38,359 bases of DNA from DATJPD01 sp036394195. Its GTDB lineage: Bacteria; Pseudomonadota; Alphaproteobacteria; CACIAM-22H2. Shown here piece after piece: positions 31,073 through 38,359 of the stretch. The stretch lies in assembly GCA_036394195.1 (NCBI GenBank), contig DASWFO010000240.1, positions 1-38,359 of the forward strand, read 5' to 3'. A program made the translations under genes and the position numbers. Numbering within the stretch: position 1 is the first letter of the stretch; each line of letters opens with the position of its first letter. The notes below the pieces were generated by a model that did no database searches, was not told the DNA's origin, and worked only from the letters and a program-made list of their open reading frames with translations.

Positions 31073-31801
31073 ATGTCGGGTCCCGTCAGTGTCAAAAAGC
31101 CGCCGCCGATCGATCGCCGCGCGGCGCTGGCCAAGAGCGAGCTGCTGCGCGGCGTGGCGCCGGCCGAGCTCGACGCCGTGGCCGCCAAGGTCATCTGGCG
31201 CGTCTATGAAAAGGGACGCGAGGTCATCGAGCAGGAAGGCGGCAGCACCGACGTCTACCTGATCGGCTCCGGCCGGGTGCGCATCACCATCTACGCCGCC
31301 AGCGGCCGCGAAGTGGCGTTCCGCGATCTCGCCGAAGGGACCAGTCTCGGCGAGCTGTCGGCGGTCGACGGACGGTCGCGCTCGACCAGCGTCATCGCCC
31401 TCGAAGACACCTGGGTGGCGGCGATCTCGCGCGACCAGTTCTGGACCCTGTTGCGCTCCAAGCCCGCCATTGTCGAGAACGTGGTCAAGGGGCTGGTGGC
31501 GCTGGTCCGCAACCTCACCGAGCGCGTCGTCGACTACAGCACGCTCGGCGTGCGCAACCGCATCCAGGCCGAGCTGGTGCGCATGGCGCGGCAGACCAAG
31601 CCCAAGGGCAACCGCTGCGTGATCTCGCCGTCGCCCAAGCACGCCGACATCGCGAGCCGCGTCAGCACCAACCGCGAGGAGGTGGCACGCGAATTCGGCC
31701 ACCTGACGCGGGAGAAGATCATCGAGCGCGGCCGCGGCGAGCTCGTCATCCTGGACCTCGCCCGGCTGGTCAACATGGTCGAGCGGGTGCGGGAAGATTA
31801 G
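31073..31801 (+). CDS. Crp/Fnr-family transcription regulator (second)
   Basis: Regulator of 242 residues. The cNMP domain (about 20-140) contains YLIGSGRVRITIYAASGREVAFRDL and GTSLGELSAVDGRSRSTSV, which retains the Glu and Arg-Ser of cyclic-nucleotide-binding Crp proteins. The winged helix-turn-helix is SPKHADIASRVSTNREEVAREFGHLTREKII. It lacks Fnr cysteines. It is not closely similar to the regulator at 10677. It follows the fused gene by 70 bases in the same direction and precedes the aromatic-acid cluster by 130 bases. Targets unknown. Confidence 0.9.
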   Translation: MSGPVSVKKPPPIDRRAALAKSELLRGVAPAELDAVAAKVIWRVYEKGREVIEQEGGSTDVYLIGSGRVRITIYAASGREVAFRDLAEGTSLGELSAVDGRSRSTSVIALEDTWVAAISRDQFWTLLRSKPAIVENVVKGLVALVRNLTERVVDYSTLGVRNRIQAELVRMARQTKPKGNRCVISPSPKHADIASRVSTNREEVAREFGHLTREKIIERGRGELVILDLARLVNMVERVRED

Positions 31802-31931
31802 GGAGACGAGCCGGCGCGCCGCGCCCCGGCCGCCGCTTTAAGCCGCACCGCGGGTCTGGTATGACTGCCGCTCAAGATGCCCCCGCTCAAATTGCAGCGG
31901 CAGGGCACGCCTGGAGGAGAGAGAACAGCCG

Positions 31932-32828
31932 ATGACGAGTTCGGTAGCGCCCCTGCGGCTGCACACGCTGCTCGCGGATTACCCCAATACACTGGCCTTG
32001 AAGAAGGGCGAGGTCCGCTCGCCGCTGGTCAACTTCGACTTCGCCGACATCAAGATCGCCAACCAGGGCTTCAAGCCGCTGGTGCGCGAGTCCAAATTCG
32101 ACGCCGGCGAGCTCGCCATCGTCACCTATCTGCAGGCGAAGCAGTACGGCAAGCCCTACGCCCTGCTGCCGGCGGTGGTGATGGGGCGGGGGCAGCATCA
32201 CACCATCGCCTATAATGCGGAGCGCGGGACGCTCCGCCCGGCCGATCTGCCGGGCAGGCGGGTGGGGGTGCGCGCCTATTCGCAGACCACCGGCGTATGG
32301 CTGCGCGGGATCCTGCAGAACGATTACGGCGTCGACATCGGCCGCGTGACCTGGGTCACGGTCGAGGACCCGCATCTCGCCGAGTATCGCGACCCGCCGA
32401 ATGTCGACCGGCAGCCGGCCGGGAAGGTGATGCTCGACATGCTGCTGGCGGGCGAGATCGACGCCGCGATCGTCGGCGACAAGCTGCCCGACGACAAGCG
32501 GGTCAAATACCTGATCCCCGACCCGCAGGCCGCGGCGCAGGCCTGGGCGGACAAGCACGGCTTCTCGCCGGTCAATCATTTCTTCGTCGTCCGCGAGGCG
32601 ATCGCCAAGGAGCGGCCGGACGTCGTGAAGGAGATCTTCCGCCTGCTGGCCCTGAGCAAGACCGCCGCGGGCGGGACCGCCAAGCCCGATCCGCTGCCGA
32701 TGGGTATCAACGCGGTGCGCGACGCGTTGACCCTGATCGTCGAATATGCGGTGCAGCAGCGTCTGATCCCGCGGCGCTTCTCGATCGACGAGCTGTTCGA
32801 CCCCGCCATGCGCGCCCTTGGCGCCTGA
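31932..32828 (+). CDS. 4,5-dihydroxyphthalate decarboxylase-like protein (SBP type II fold)
   Basis: Protein of 298 residues with no signal peptide, so cytoplasmic although related to periplasmic binding proteins. The motif PGRRVGVRAYSQTTGVWLRGILQNDYGVD is the hallmark of the Pht5/4,5-dihydroxyphthalate decarboxylase group, followed by a C-terminal lobe with DAAIVGDKLPDD. ATG 31932 has GGAGGAGAG upstream. Next to LigJ it suggests decarboxylation of a dihydroxylated aromatic diacid feeding the protocatechuate or gallate 4,5-cleavage route. It could instead be an uncharacterised homologue acting on another acid. Confidence 0.75.
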   Translation: MTSSVAPLRLHTLLADYPNTLALKKGEVRSPLVNFDFADIKIANQGFKPLVRESKFDAGELAIVTYLQAKQYGKPYALLPAVVMGRGQHHTIAYNAERGTLRPADLPGRRVGVRAYSQTTGVWLRGILQNDYGVDIGRVTWVTVEDPHLAEYRDPPNVDRQPAGKVMLDMLLAGEIDAAIVGDKLPDDKRVKYLIPDPQAAAQAWADKHGFSPVNHFFVVREAIAKERPDVVKEIFRLLALSKTAAGGTAKPDPLPMGINAVRDALTLIVEYAVQQRLIPRRFSIDELFDPAMRALGA

Positions 32829-32884
32829 TCCGACTTCAATTCGCCCCCTTCAATTCGCGACGCAAGTGAACGGAGAGACTTAAG

Positions 32885-33904
32885 ATGATCATCGATTGCC
32901 ACGGCCATTACACGACGGCGCCCAAGGCGCTGCAGGACTATCGCGACGCGCAGGTCGCCGGCCTCAAGGACAAGTCGTGGAAGCCGACCAAGGCCAACCT
33001 CAACATCAGCGACGACCAGATCCGCCAGAGCGTCGAGGGCGCGCAGCTCAAGCAGCAGCGCGAGCGCGGCACCGACGTGACGATCTTCTCGCCGCGCGCC
33101 GCCGGCATGGGCCACCACATCGGCGACGCGACGGTCAGCCAGTATTGGTCCGAGATCTGCAACGACCTCGTCTACCGCGCGTGCAAGCTCTATCCGCAGA
33201 ACTTCGTCGGCGTGTGCCAGCTGCCGCAATCGCCGGGCGTCAATCCGAAGAACTGCATTCCGGAGCTCGAGCGCTGCGTCAACGAGCTCGGCATGATCGG
33301 GCTCAACCTCAATCCCGATCCGTCGGGCGGCTATTGGAAGGAGCCGCCGCTCACCGACCGCTGGTGGTACCCGGTCTACGAGAAGATGGTCGAGCTCGAC
33401 GTGCCGGCCATGGTCCATGTCAGCCATTCCTGCAACCCGGCGGTCCATTTCACCGGCGCCCATTACATCAACGGCGACACGACCGCGTTCATGCAGCTGA
33501 TCACCGCCGACCTGTTCAAGGACTTCCCGACCCTGAAATTCATCATCCCGCACGGCGGCGGCGCCGTGCCGTACCACTGGGGCCGCTATCGCGGGCTGGC
33601 GCTGGACCTGAAGAAGCCGCCGCTCAAGGAGTTCCTGCTGAAGAACGTGTTCTTCGACACTTGCGTCTATCACCAGCCGGGCATTGACCTGCTGACCAAG
33701 GTGATCCCGCCGGAGAACATCCTGTTCGCGTCCGAGATGGTCGGTGCCGTGAAGGGCATCGATCCGGAGACCGGCTTCAACTTCGACGACACCAAGCGCT
33801 ACGTCGACGCCGCGCCGTTGAGCGCCGCCGACAAGAAAAAGGTCTTCGAAGACAACGCCTTCAAGGTCTTCCCGCGGCTTAGGCGGGCCCTCAAGGTGAA
33901 CTGA
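32885..33904 (+). CDS. ligJ: 4-oxalomesaconate hydratase, LigJ family
   Basis: Amidohydrolase-fold zinc hydratase of 339 residues that adds water to 4-oxalomesaconate in the protocatechuate 4,5-cleavage pathway. The family's zinc ligands align exactly: His6 and His8 in IIDCHGHYT, His178 in MVHVS and Glu284 in LFASEMVG; IPHGGGAVPYHWGR is also conserved. Length matches LigJ. It lies 56 bases after the decarboxylase-like gene. The last 80 bases of the gene recur, degenerate, at 37342-37420. Strong family call; the pathway partners LigAB, LigC, LigI and LigK are not in this window. Confidence 0.92.
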   Translation: MIIDCHGHYTTAPKALQDYRDAQVAGLKDKSWKPTKANLNISDDQIRQSVEGAQLKQQRERGTDVTIFSPRAAGMGHHIGDATVSQYWSEICNDLVYRACKLYPQNFVGVCQLPQSPGVNPKNCIPELERCVNELGMIGLNLNPDPSGGYWKEPPLTDRWWYPVYEKMVELDVPAMVHVSHSCNPAVHFTGAHYINGDTTAFMQLITADLFKDFPTLKFIIPHGGGAVPYHWGRYRGLALDLKKPPLKEFLLKNVFFDTCVYHQPGIDLLTKVIPPENILFASEMVGAVKGIDPETGFNFDDTKRYVDAAPLSAADKKKVFEDNAFKVFPRLRRALKVN

Positions 33905-33928
33905 GGCTGGAGGCCGGCCGGCATCGTG

Positions 33929-33950
33929 GGGCGGCGCGCGGCAGCCGCCC
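33929..33950 (+). terminator. Stem-loop after ligJ
   Basis: GGGCGGC (33929-33935) and GCCGCCC (33944-33950) form a 7-bp stem with an 8-base loop 25 bases after the ligJ stop, between convergent ligJ and the Bug gene at 33981. There is no U-run, so it is a weak candidate. Confidence 0.35.
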
Positions 33951-33980
33951 ACGGCGTTGAGACGAATAGGCCCGGCCGTC

Positions 33981-34985
33981 TTATTCCGTGACGACGCCGA
34001 GCTTGTCGAGAACGGCCTTCCACGTCACGAATTGCTCCTTCTGGAACGTCGCCAGCCGGTCCGACGTGTAGCCCACCATGGGATCCATCGCGTAAACACG
34101 CAGCGCGGCTTTCAGGTCCGGCGTCTGAAGAGCTGCGTTGTAGGCCGTGTAAAGCTTATCGATGATCGGCCGCGGCGTATTGGTAGGCGCATAGATCGCC
34201 ATCCACACCGTCCAATCCGCGGAGACATAGTCCGGCATGCCGGCGTCCACCATGCTCGGAACATCGGGGAGCTGGGCAAGACGCTCTTTCGATAACGAGG
34301 CGAGGATCGTGAGCTCGTCGCGTTGTGCGAGTGCCACCGGCAGCGTCGCGGCGGCGTATGTCAGCCGGCCTGATGCGACATCGGTCATGAGGCCAGAGCC
34401 GCCTCGATAATGGACAGCCTCCGCCTGACCGCCCGCGAGATGTGCGAGCCACGCCGACATGAAATGACTGGGCGTGTTTATTCCGGCTGTCCCGTAGCTC
34501 ACGAATGCGCCGCCGTCCGCTATTCTGTCCTTCAGTGTCCGGATCGACTTGATTCCCGTGGCTTTGGAGGTCACGAACACGGAATCAAACGCTATTCCGC
34601 CGCAAACCGGCGTTAAATCCTTCAACAGGTCATAGCCCACGTCCTTGCTCGTCAGGGTGGACGTGATCATCGGCAGCCCGGCGAAGAGCAGCGAGTACCC
34701 GTCTGCGGGTGCTGCGGCAACGATTTGTGCGCCGATATTGCCGCCGGCTCCGACCTTGTTGTCGACGATGATCGATCCGCCGAGGTTCTTGCTCGCCACG
34801 GCGCTGATCAGGCGCGCCGCGACGTCCGCGACCCCGCCCGGCGCGAACGGCGCGATGAGTTTCACCGGCCGCTTGGGAAACTCACTCTCTCCCGCCGCGG
34901 GAGTCGCGGCGACGAGCGCCACCGCGAGACAAACAGATGAGAGGAACAGGGCCGAAAGGAGCCCGTGAGGCTTTGGCGGAATCAT
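33981..34985 (-). CDS. Bug/TctC-family periplasmic solute-binding protein (copy 3)
   Basis: Solute-binding protein of 334 residues with a signal peptide (LLSALFLSSVCLAVALVAATPAAG). Family motifs are FPKRPVKLIAPFAPGGVAD, GGSIIVDNKVGAGGNIGAQ, APADGYSLLFAGLP and a GTAGINTPSHFMSAWLA loop. The ATG at 34985 follows GAGGAAACG. It is divergent from the IclR gene (209-base gap) and probably controlled by it. It lies between the two copies of the ligJ 3' end. Likely ligand is an aromatic or related carboxylate, by context only. Confidence 0.88.
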   Translation of the reverse strand: MIPPKPHGLLSALFLSSVCLAVALVAATPAAGESEFPKRPVKLIAPFAPGGVADVAARLISAVASKNLGGSIIVDNKVGAGGNIGAQIVAAAPADGYSLLFAGLPMITSTLTSKDVGYDLLKDLTPVCGGIAFDSVFVTSKATGIKSIRTLKDRIADGGAFVSYGTAGINTPSHFMSAWLAHLAGGQAEAVHYRGGSGLMTDVASGRLTYAAATLPVALAQRDELTILASLSKERLAQLPDVPSMVDAGMPDYVSADWTVWMAIYAPTNTPRPIIDKLYTAYNAALQTPDLKAALRVYAMDPMVGYTSDRLATFQKEQFVTWKAVLDKLGVVTE

Positions 34986-35097
34986 CGTTTCCTCGTTGCG
35001 TCGTTGGCCCGACCCGCCGGCGGCTTGGAGCTCCGGAGGCTGGTTTGTCGAACAGGCTATCGCCGGGCGGGCCTCGTTTCAACAGTAAAGTCGTATT

Positions 35098-35125
35098 TTG
35101 ACATATTGACATTAATTCATATTTA
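35098..35125 (+). promoter_or_regulatory. Promoter/operator in the Bug-IclR divergent gap
   Basis: In an AT-rich island, TTGACA (35098-35103) and TATTTA (35120-35125) form a sigma70-like promoter with a 16-base spacer towards the IclR gene; a second TTGACA starts at 35106. ATATTGA (35103-35109) and TCATAT (35117-35122) make an imperfect inverted repeat over the spacer and -10, a plausible IclR operator. The 209-base gap 34986-35194 holds nothing else recognisable. Confidence 0.45.
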
Positions 35126-35194
35126 GAACTATCGTCAGTCCGCGGGGGAGAGCCCCGATCGAACGTCACGATCTCGAGCTCCGGATTTGCGGCG

Positions 35195-35992
35195 ATGAGC
35201 AGCCTCGATCGCGTATTTGATGTCCTCAATCTTTTCTCGGTGACCAAGCCTCTCTGGACCGTGGACGAGGCCACCGTCGCGCTCGGGCATTCGCGCAGCA
35301 CCGTGTATCGGTATATCCGGGCGCTGGTGAAGGCGGGTCTGCTCGTCTCTGTCGGCCGGTCTTATGGCCTCGGCCCGCGGATCGTCGAACTCGATCAGCA
35401 GATGCGGCTGACCGATCCGCTGCTTCAGATCGCCCGGCCGCGGCTGTCGCAATTGCGCCAGCGGCTCAACGCGGTGGTCCTGCTGATGAGGCTGTTTCAC
35501 AACCGGATCATTTGTATCCACGAGGAGGGCGATGAAAGCACTGGCGTTCCCTCCGCCGGCCGGGGCCGTGCCGTCGCGTTTTTTAGAGGCGCAACCTCGA
35601 AGGTTATCCTAGCTCACCTGCCGACCCGCCGGCTCAAGGACCTCTACGTGCATCACGCGAGGGAGGTTGCGGCCTCGGGGTTGGGCGAAGATTGGACGTC
35701 GTTCAGGAACAACCTCCGCGACGTCAGGCGCCGCGGCCATCACGTGAGCCAGGTCGGCGAGTTCATGCCGAACGTGTTCAGCATCGCGGTGCCGATCTTC
35801 GCCGGGGATGGAAAAATCATCGGCAGCCTGACCGTCCTTCAAAGCGCGACAAAAAAGAGCTCTCGCAATGATGAAATCCGGCTGGCCGCCGTGCGCAGAG
35901 CGGCCGGTGATCTAACCAAGGCATACGCGGCCGTCGAAAAAGGTCTGTCATTTGGCGCACGGACCGAAGGCCAACTTGCAGTGTCGATCTGA
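35195..35992 (+). CDS. IclR-family transcription regulator
   Basis: Regulator of 265 residues. The N-terminal winged helix (about 2-65) reads SLDRVFDVLNLFSVTKPLWTVDEATVALGHSRSTVYRYIRALVKAGLL, the standard IclR helix-turn-helix. The effector domain (about 80-250) keeps FRGATSKVILAHLP, near to the GR-[AT]-x-x-x-K-x-[IL]-LA motif, and FSIAVPIFAGDGKIIGSLTV. IclR proteins of aromatic pathways bind the substrate or an intermediate. It is divergent from Bug copy 3 and 26 bases upstream of the Rieske oxygenase gene, which it probably controls. No clear ribosome-binding site precedes the ATG. Confidence 0.92.
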   Translation: MSSLDRVFDVLNLFSVTKPLWTVDEATVALGHSRSTVYRYIRALVKAGLLVSVGRSYGLGPRIVELDQQMRLTDPLLQIARPRLSQLRQRLNAVVLLMRLFHNRIICIHEEGDESTGVPSAGRGRAVAFFRGATSKVILAHLPTRRLKDLYVHHAREVAASGLGEDWTSFRNNLRDVRRRGHHVSQVGEFMPNVFSIAVPIFAGDGKIIGSLTVLQSATKKSSRNDEIRLAAVRRAAGDLTKAYAAVEKGLSFGARTEGQLAVSI

Positions 35993-36018
35993 CAATTTAG
36001 AAAACAGGAGGAACGCCA

Positions 36019-37320
36019 GTGCTCAACCCTGCTGAAAACGAGATGCTCACGCGGGTAGGACCAGGGACGCCGGGCGGCGAGCTCATGCGGCGTTATTGGC
36101 AGCCGATCACCGGAAGTTCCTATTTGAGGAAGAAGAAGGTCGTGCCGATCCGGATCCTCGGTGAGGACCTGGTGCTCTACCGCGATTTGCGCGGTCAGAT
36201 CGGGTTGATCGATCACGTTTGTGCGCATCGGCGGGTTGACCTGGCGAATGGATATCCGGTGGAAAGCGGATTGCGGTGCCCCTATCACGGCTGGACGTAC
36301 GGTGCGACGGGACACTGCATCGCCCAGCCCGGCGAGCCCGCGGACAGCCCGTTGAAGGACAAGGTGAAGCTCAAAAGCTACCCGGTCCAGGAGCTGGGTG
36401 GGCTGGTGTTCGCCTATCTCGGGCCGGAGCCGGCGCCCCTGTTGCCGAGATGGGACTATCTCGTCGATGACCGCATGCTGAGACAAATCGGCTTCGTGAT
36501 TGCGCCGTACAACTGGCTCCAGGGCATGGAGAACAGCTACGACGCCACGCATGCGGAGTGGCTGCACGGACACTTCTTCAAATATGCGCTGGACGAGCAA
36601 GGTGATCCGGACGATCCGCGATACGAGATCAACGTGATGCCATTCATGCGCCGGCATGAGGATTTCGACTATGAACGGGTCCCCTATGGGTTCATCCGGC
36701 GCGTCGTCCTGGAGGGCGATCGAAAAGACGCCGACACCTATGCCGTCGGGCACGCGAAGATATTTCCGAACATAACCACCATCAACGCCGGCGGCACATG
36801 CATCAGCACGTATCAGATACCGGTCGACGACACGCACACGCTGTACATCGGGCATCGCGGCTACCGGTTTCCGGACTGGGTGCAGGTCCCCCGACAAGAT
36901 GACGTTCCCTGGTTTGAGATACCGACCCGCGATCAAAACGGAGAGTGGATCCGCGACGACATTGTCGCTCAGGACATCATGGTCATGACGGCGCAAGGCC
37001 CGATCCTGGACCGCTCGCGTGAATGGCTCGGCACGACCGACATGGGCATCGTCAAGTTCAGGCGGCTTCTCAAGGATCAGATCGAGCTCGTCCGCGGCGG
37101 CGGTGAGCCGATGAACGTCTACCGCGACCTGGCCGGGAACAGACGGCTCGCGTTGCCCCATTCCACGAACTTCTACGAGCGCGGAATGTTCGGGCGCGGC
37201 ACGTCCTACCGCCGCGGCTCTGCGACAGGCGCTCTCGGGATGCAAAACAGCCCCATCAACGACCTGATCGAGGACCTGTTCGAAGAGGCGGCCCGCGGCG
37301 CTCCGGCCATGGCTAAGTAG
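36019..37320 (+). CDS. Rieske non-heme iron oxygenase, phthalate 4,5-dioxygenase-like alpha subunit
   Basis: Ring-hydroxylating oxygenase large subunit of 433 residues. Rieske [2Fe-2S] ligands are Cys68, His70, Cys87 and His90 (CAH…CPYHGWTYG). The mononuclear iron site shows Asp175-x2-His178-x4-His183 (NSYDATHAEWLHGH), with a third acidic ligand likely within the later QDIMVMTAQGPILDRS…GTTDMG stretch. Start is GTG 36019, 7 bases after AGGAGG. The sequence type (PGTPGGELMRRYWQPI) is that of the phthalate dioxygenase/vanillate demethylase group. No reductase gene is adjacent, so it must borrow an electron donor. Substrate unknown, aromatic acid likely. Confidence 0.9.
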   Translation: MLNPAENEMLTRVGPGTPGGELMRRYWQPITGSSYLRKKKVVPIRILGEDLVLYRDLRGQIGLIDHVCAHRRVDLANGYPVESGLRCPYHGWTYGATGHCIAQPGEPADSPLKDKVKLKSYPVQELGGLVFAYLGPEPAPLLPRWDYLVDDRMLRQIGFVIAPYNWLQGMENSYDATHAEWLHGHFFKYALDEQGDPDDPRYEINVMPFMRRHEDFDYERVPYGFIRRVVLEGDRKDADTYAVGHAKIFPNITTINAGGTCISTYQIPVDDTHTLYIGHRGYRFPDWVQVPRQDDVPWFEIPTRDQNGEWIRDDIVAQDIMVMTAQGPILDRSREWLGTTDMGIVKFRRLLKDQIELVRGGGEPMNVYRDLAGNRRLALPHSTNFYERGMFGRGTSYRRGSATGALGMQNSPINDLIEDLFEEAARGAPAMAK

Positions 37321-37341
37321 CGCGCACGTCCAGTCCTTGGG

Positions 37342-37420
37342 GCCGACAAGAAAAGATCTACGAAGACAACGCCTTCAAGGTCTTCCCGCGGCTTAGGCGC
37401 GCACTCAAGGTGAACTGAGG
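37342..37420 (+). pseudogene. Degenerate copy of the ligJ 3' end
   Basis: Seventy-five of 80 aligned positions match ligJ 33827-33906, with four substitutions and one missing base that shifts the frame. The readable part gives YEDNAFKVFPRLRRALKVN and the stop. The change of Val-Phe to Ile-Tyr codons suggests the copy came from a diverged ligJ rather than a fresh duplication. It is the right-hand member of a direct-repeat pair that brackets the Bug-IclR-Rieske block. Confidence 0.85.
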
Positions 37421-37510
37421 CAATTGTGGCGGCGCGGCTTTCGCACCGCCTCCTTCTTTCGCCCACTTGTTTCGCCGGGAGCGCCGACCCAGATCATCTC
37501 CGGGTCGGCC

Positions 37511-38008
37511 ATGCTTGTCGAAACCCTCACCCGCTTCGGTCCCGTCAATTTGCGCCCGATCCATCCCAAGGACGGCGGCGCGCTGGTCCGCTATTTCGAA
37601 CGGCTGACGCCCGAAGACGTGCGCTTCCGCTTCTTCGGCCCGATGCGCGAGCTGTCGCCCAGGCAGGTCGAGCGCTTCACCCATGTCGACCATGAGCGCG
37701 AGATCGCGCAGGTCGTCGAAGACCCGGAGACCGGTGACTTGCTCGCGGTCGGACGCCTCGCGTTCGATCCGGGCGGCCGCCGCGCCGAATTCGCGATTTC
37801 GGTGCGCAGCGACCTCAAAGGCCGCGGCCTTGGCCGGTTCGTCATCGCGCATCTCATCGAGCGGGCGCGGCAGCGCGGCGTCGAGGAGCTCTTCGGCGAC
37901 ATCCTCGAGGAGAACACGACCATGATCGCCTTCGCCAAGGAGCTCGGGTTCACGATGACCCGCGTGCCCGAGAGTGCGGCCATCGTGCGCGCCGTCTATC
38001 GCCTGTAG
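37511..38008 (+). CDS. GNAT-family N-acetyltransferase
   Basis: Acetyltransferase of 165 residues. It starts VNLRPIHPKDGGALVRYFERLTPEDVRFRFF, as in the GNAT domains fused to, or standing beside, acyl-CoA synthetases of the Pat type. The acetyl-CoA-binding motif A is ISVRSDLKGRGLGRFVIAHLIERARQRG, followed by ENTTMIAFAKELGF. ATG 37511 is preferred; the frame upstream runs back through a gap after the ligJ relic with no ribosome-binding site. Pat-type enzymes acetylate lysines of acyl-CoA synthetases; here the target is unknown and the gene stands alone. Confidence 0.85.
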   Translation: MLVETLTRFGPVNLRPIHPKDGGALVRYFERLTPEDVRFRFFGPMRELSPRQVERFTHVDHEREIAQVVEDPETGDLLAVGRLAFDPGGRRAEFAISVRSDLKGRGLGRFVIAHLIERARQRGVEELFGDILEENTTMIAFAKELGFTMTRVPESAAIVRAVYRL

Positions 38009-38023
38009 AGCGGGCGTCGACTT

Positions 38024-38167
38024 ACCTCTCCCGCGGGGAGAGGTCGGCGCGAAGCGCCGGGTGAGGGGAAACCTCACCGCGCCGCGATGATGACGGATCA
38101 GAGCTCTGCGGAACCGGTGCCCCTCACCCGCTCGCTGCCGCTCGCGACCTCTCCCCACGGGAGAGGT
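38024..38167. repeat. Paired-arm intergenic repeat (MITE-like)
   Basis: Two arms of about 45 bases (38024-38068 and 38120-38167) are inverted complements of each other: ACCTCTCCC-x-x-GGGAGAGGTCG…GGGTGAGGGG. Each arm also has its own small hairpin. The 51-base middle is unrelated. This CCTCTCCC/GGGTGAGGGG element is common between genes in alphaproteobacteria. It follows the GNAT gene and could act as a bidirectional terminator. No gene is seen in 38009-38359. Confidence 0.7.
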
Positions 38168-38267
38168 GAATAACCGAACCCACGAACGCTGCTTACAGAG
38201 CGCCATCCGGTACACGCTCTAGTGGTGCGACTCTGACGGATGATACCCAGTGCAGGACATCCTCAGT

Positions 38268-38359
38268 CGTCACCCCGGCCAAGCGGCGCAGCCGCGCGAG
38301 CCGGGGTCCATGCTGCCACGGGCGAGATGGACCCCGGATCTCGCTTCGCTCGTCCGGGG
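38268..38359. repeat. Second intergenic repeat, cut by the window edge
   Basis: CACCCCGGC…CCGGGGTCCAT and, 13 bases later, ATGGACCCCGGAT…TCGTCCGGGG form two hairpin arms in inverted order, the usual extragenic palindrome of Bradyrhizobium-like genomes. The right arm ends at the window boundary. Confidence 0.6.

Noticed and set aside
38010..38359. Possible CRISPR array or tRNA cluster
   Set aside because: The repeats are paired inverted arms, not evenly spaced direct repeats, and no cloverleaf pattern is visible.

Overview
The window is a high-GC alphaproteobacterial chromosome segment, most likely Hyphomicrobiales. The basis is the Caulobacter/rhizobial-type cpa/tad pilus locus, a CtrA-like site, GntR/FCD and IclR catabolic operons, several Bug-type (TctC) solute-binding proteins, and paired-arm intergenic repeats typical of that group. 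No rRNA, tRNA, CRISPR array or phage module was seen.

Region 1 (1-11.4 kb) is a tight-adherence (Flp/Tad) pilus locus. A left-edge partial secretin-like N-domain protein is divergent from a TadD-like TPR lipoprotein. The main operon runs leftwards: two tandem near-identical flp pilin genes, then cpaA (prepilin peptidase), cpaB, cpaC (secretin), cpaD, cpaE, cpaF (ATPase), tadB and tadC. A perfect 11-bp stem-loop separates the pilin genes from the assembly genes. A Crp/Fnr-family gene is divergent from flp and carries a CRP-type palindrome at its start.

Region 2 (11.7-27.4 kb) is a catabolic island of four transcription units. Three intergenic regions carry the same palindrome, (G)ATTGTCANACAAT(C), next to or overlapping sigma70-like promoters, and these regions head all four units. 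A GntR/FCD regulator inside the largest unit is the obvious candidate ligand. The island encodes three Asp/Glu-racemase-superfamily proteins (one with the Gly/Cys pattern of arylmalonate decarboxylase, two lacking both catalytic cysteines), two BKACE (DUF849) enzymes and an aconitase-family dehydratase pair whose small subunit has an altered active-site motif. It also encodes two VOC proteins (one a complete type I extradiol-dioxygenase fold), a GlcG/HbpS protein, a dienelactone hydrolase, an alpha/beta hydrolase, a D-2-hydroxyacid dehydrogenase, a carboxymuconolactone-decarboxylase-like protein, an MHS symporter and two Bug proteins. Together they look like an uncharacterised pathway for a dicarboxylate or tricarboxylate, perhaps derived from an aromatic ring. 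The substrate cannot be read from the sequence.

Region 3 (27.4-31.8 kb) is a junction zone. It holds a truncated HlyD-type adaptor, a second copy of the 5' end and promoter of the Crp-like gene, an orphan TadG-like pilus protein, a fused sterol-desaturase/creatininase gene and a second Crp/Fnr gene.

Region 4 (31.9-37.4 kb) is a small aromatic-acid cluster: a 4,5-dihydroxyphthalate decarboxylase-like protein, LigJ (4-oxalomesaconate hydratase), then a Bug/IclR/Rieske-oxygenase block. A degenerate copy of the ligJ 3' end lies at the far side of that block, so the block is flanked by 80-bp direct repeats. A GNAT gene and two paired-arm intergenic repeats close the window.
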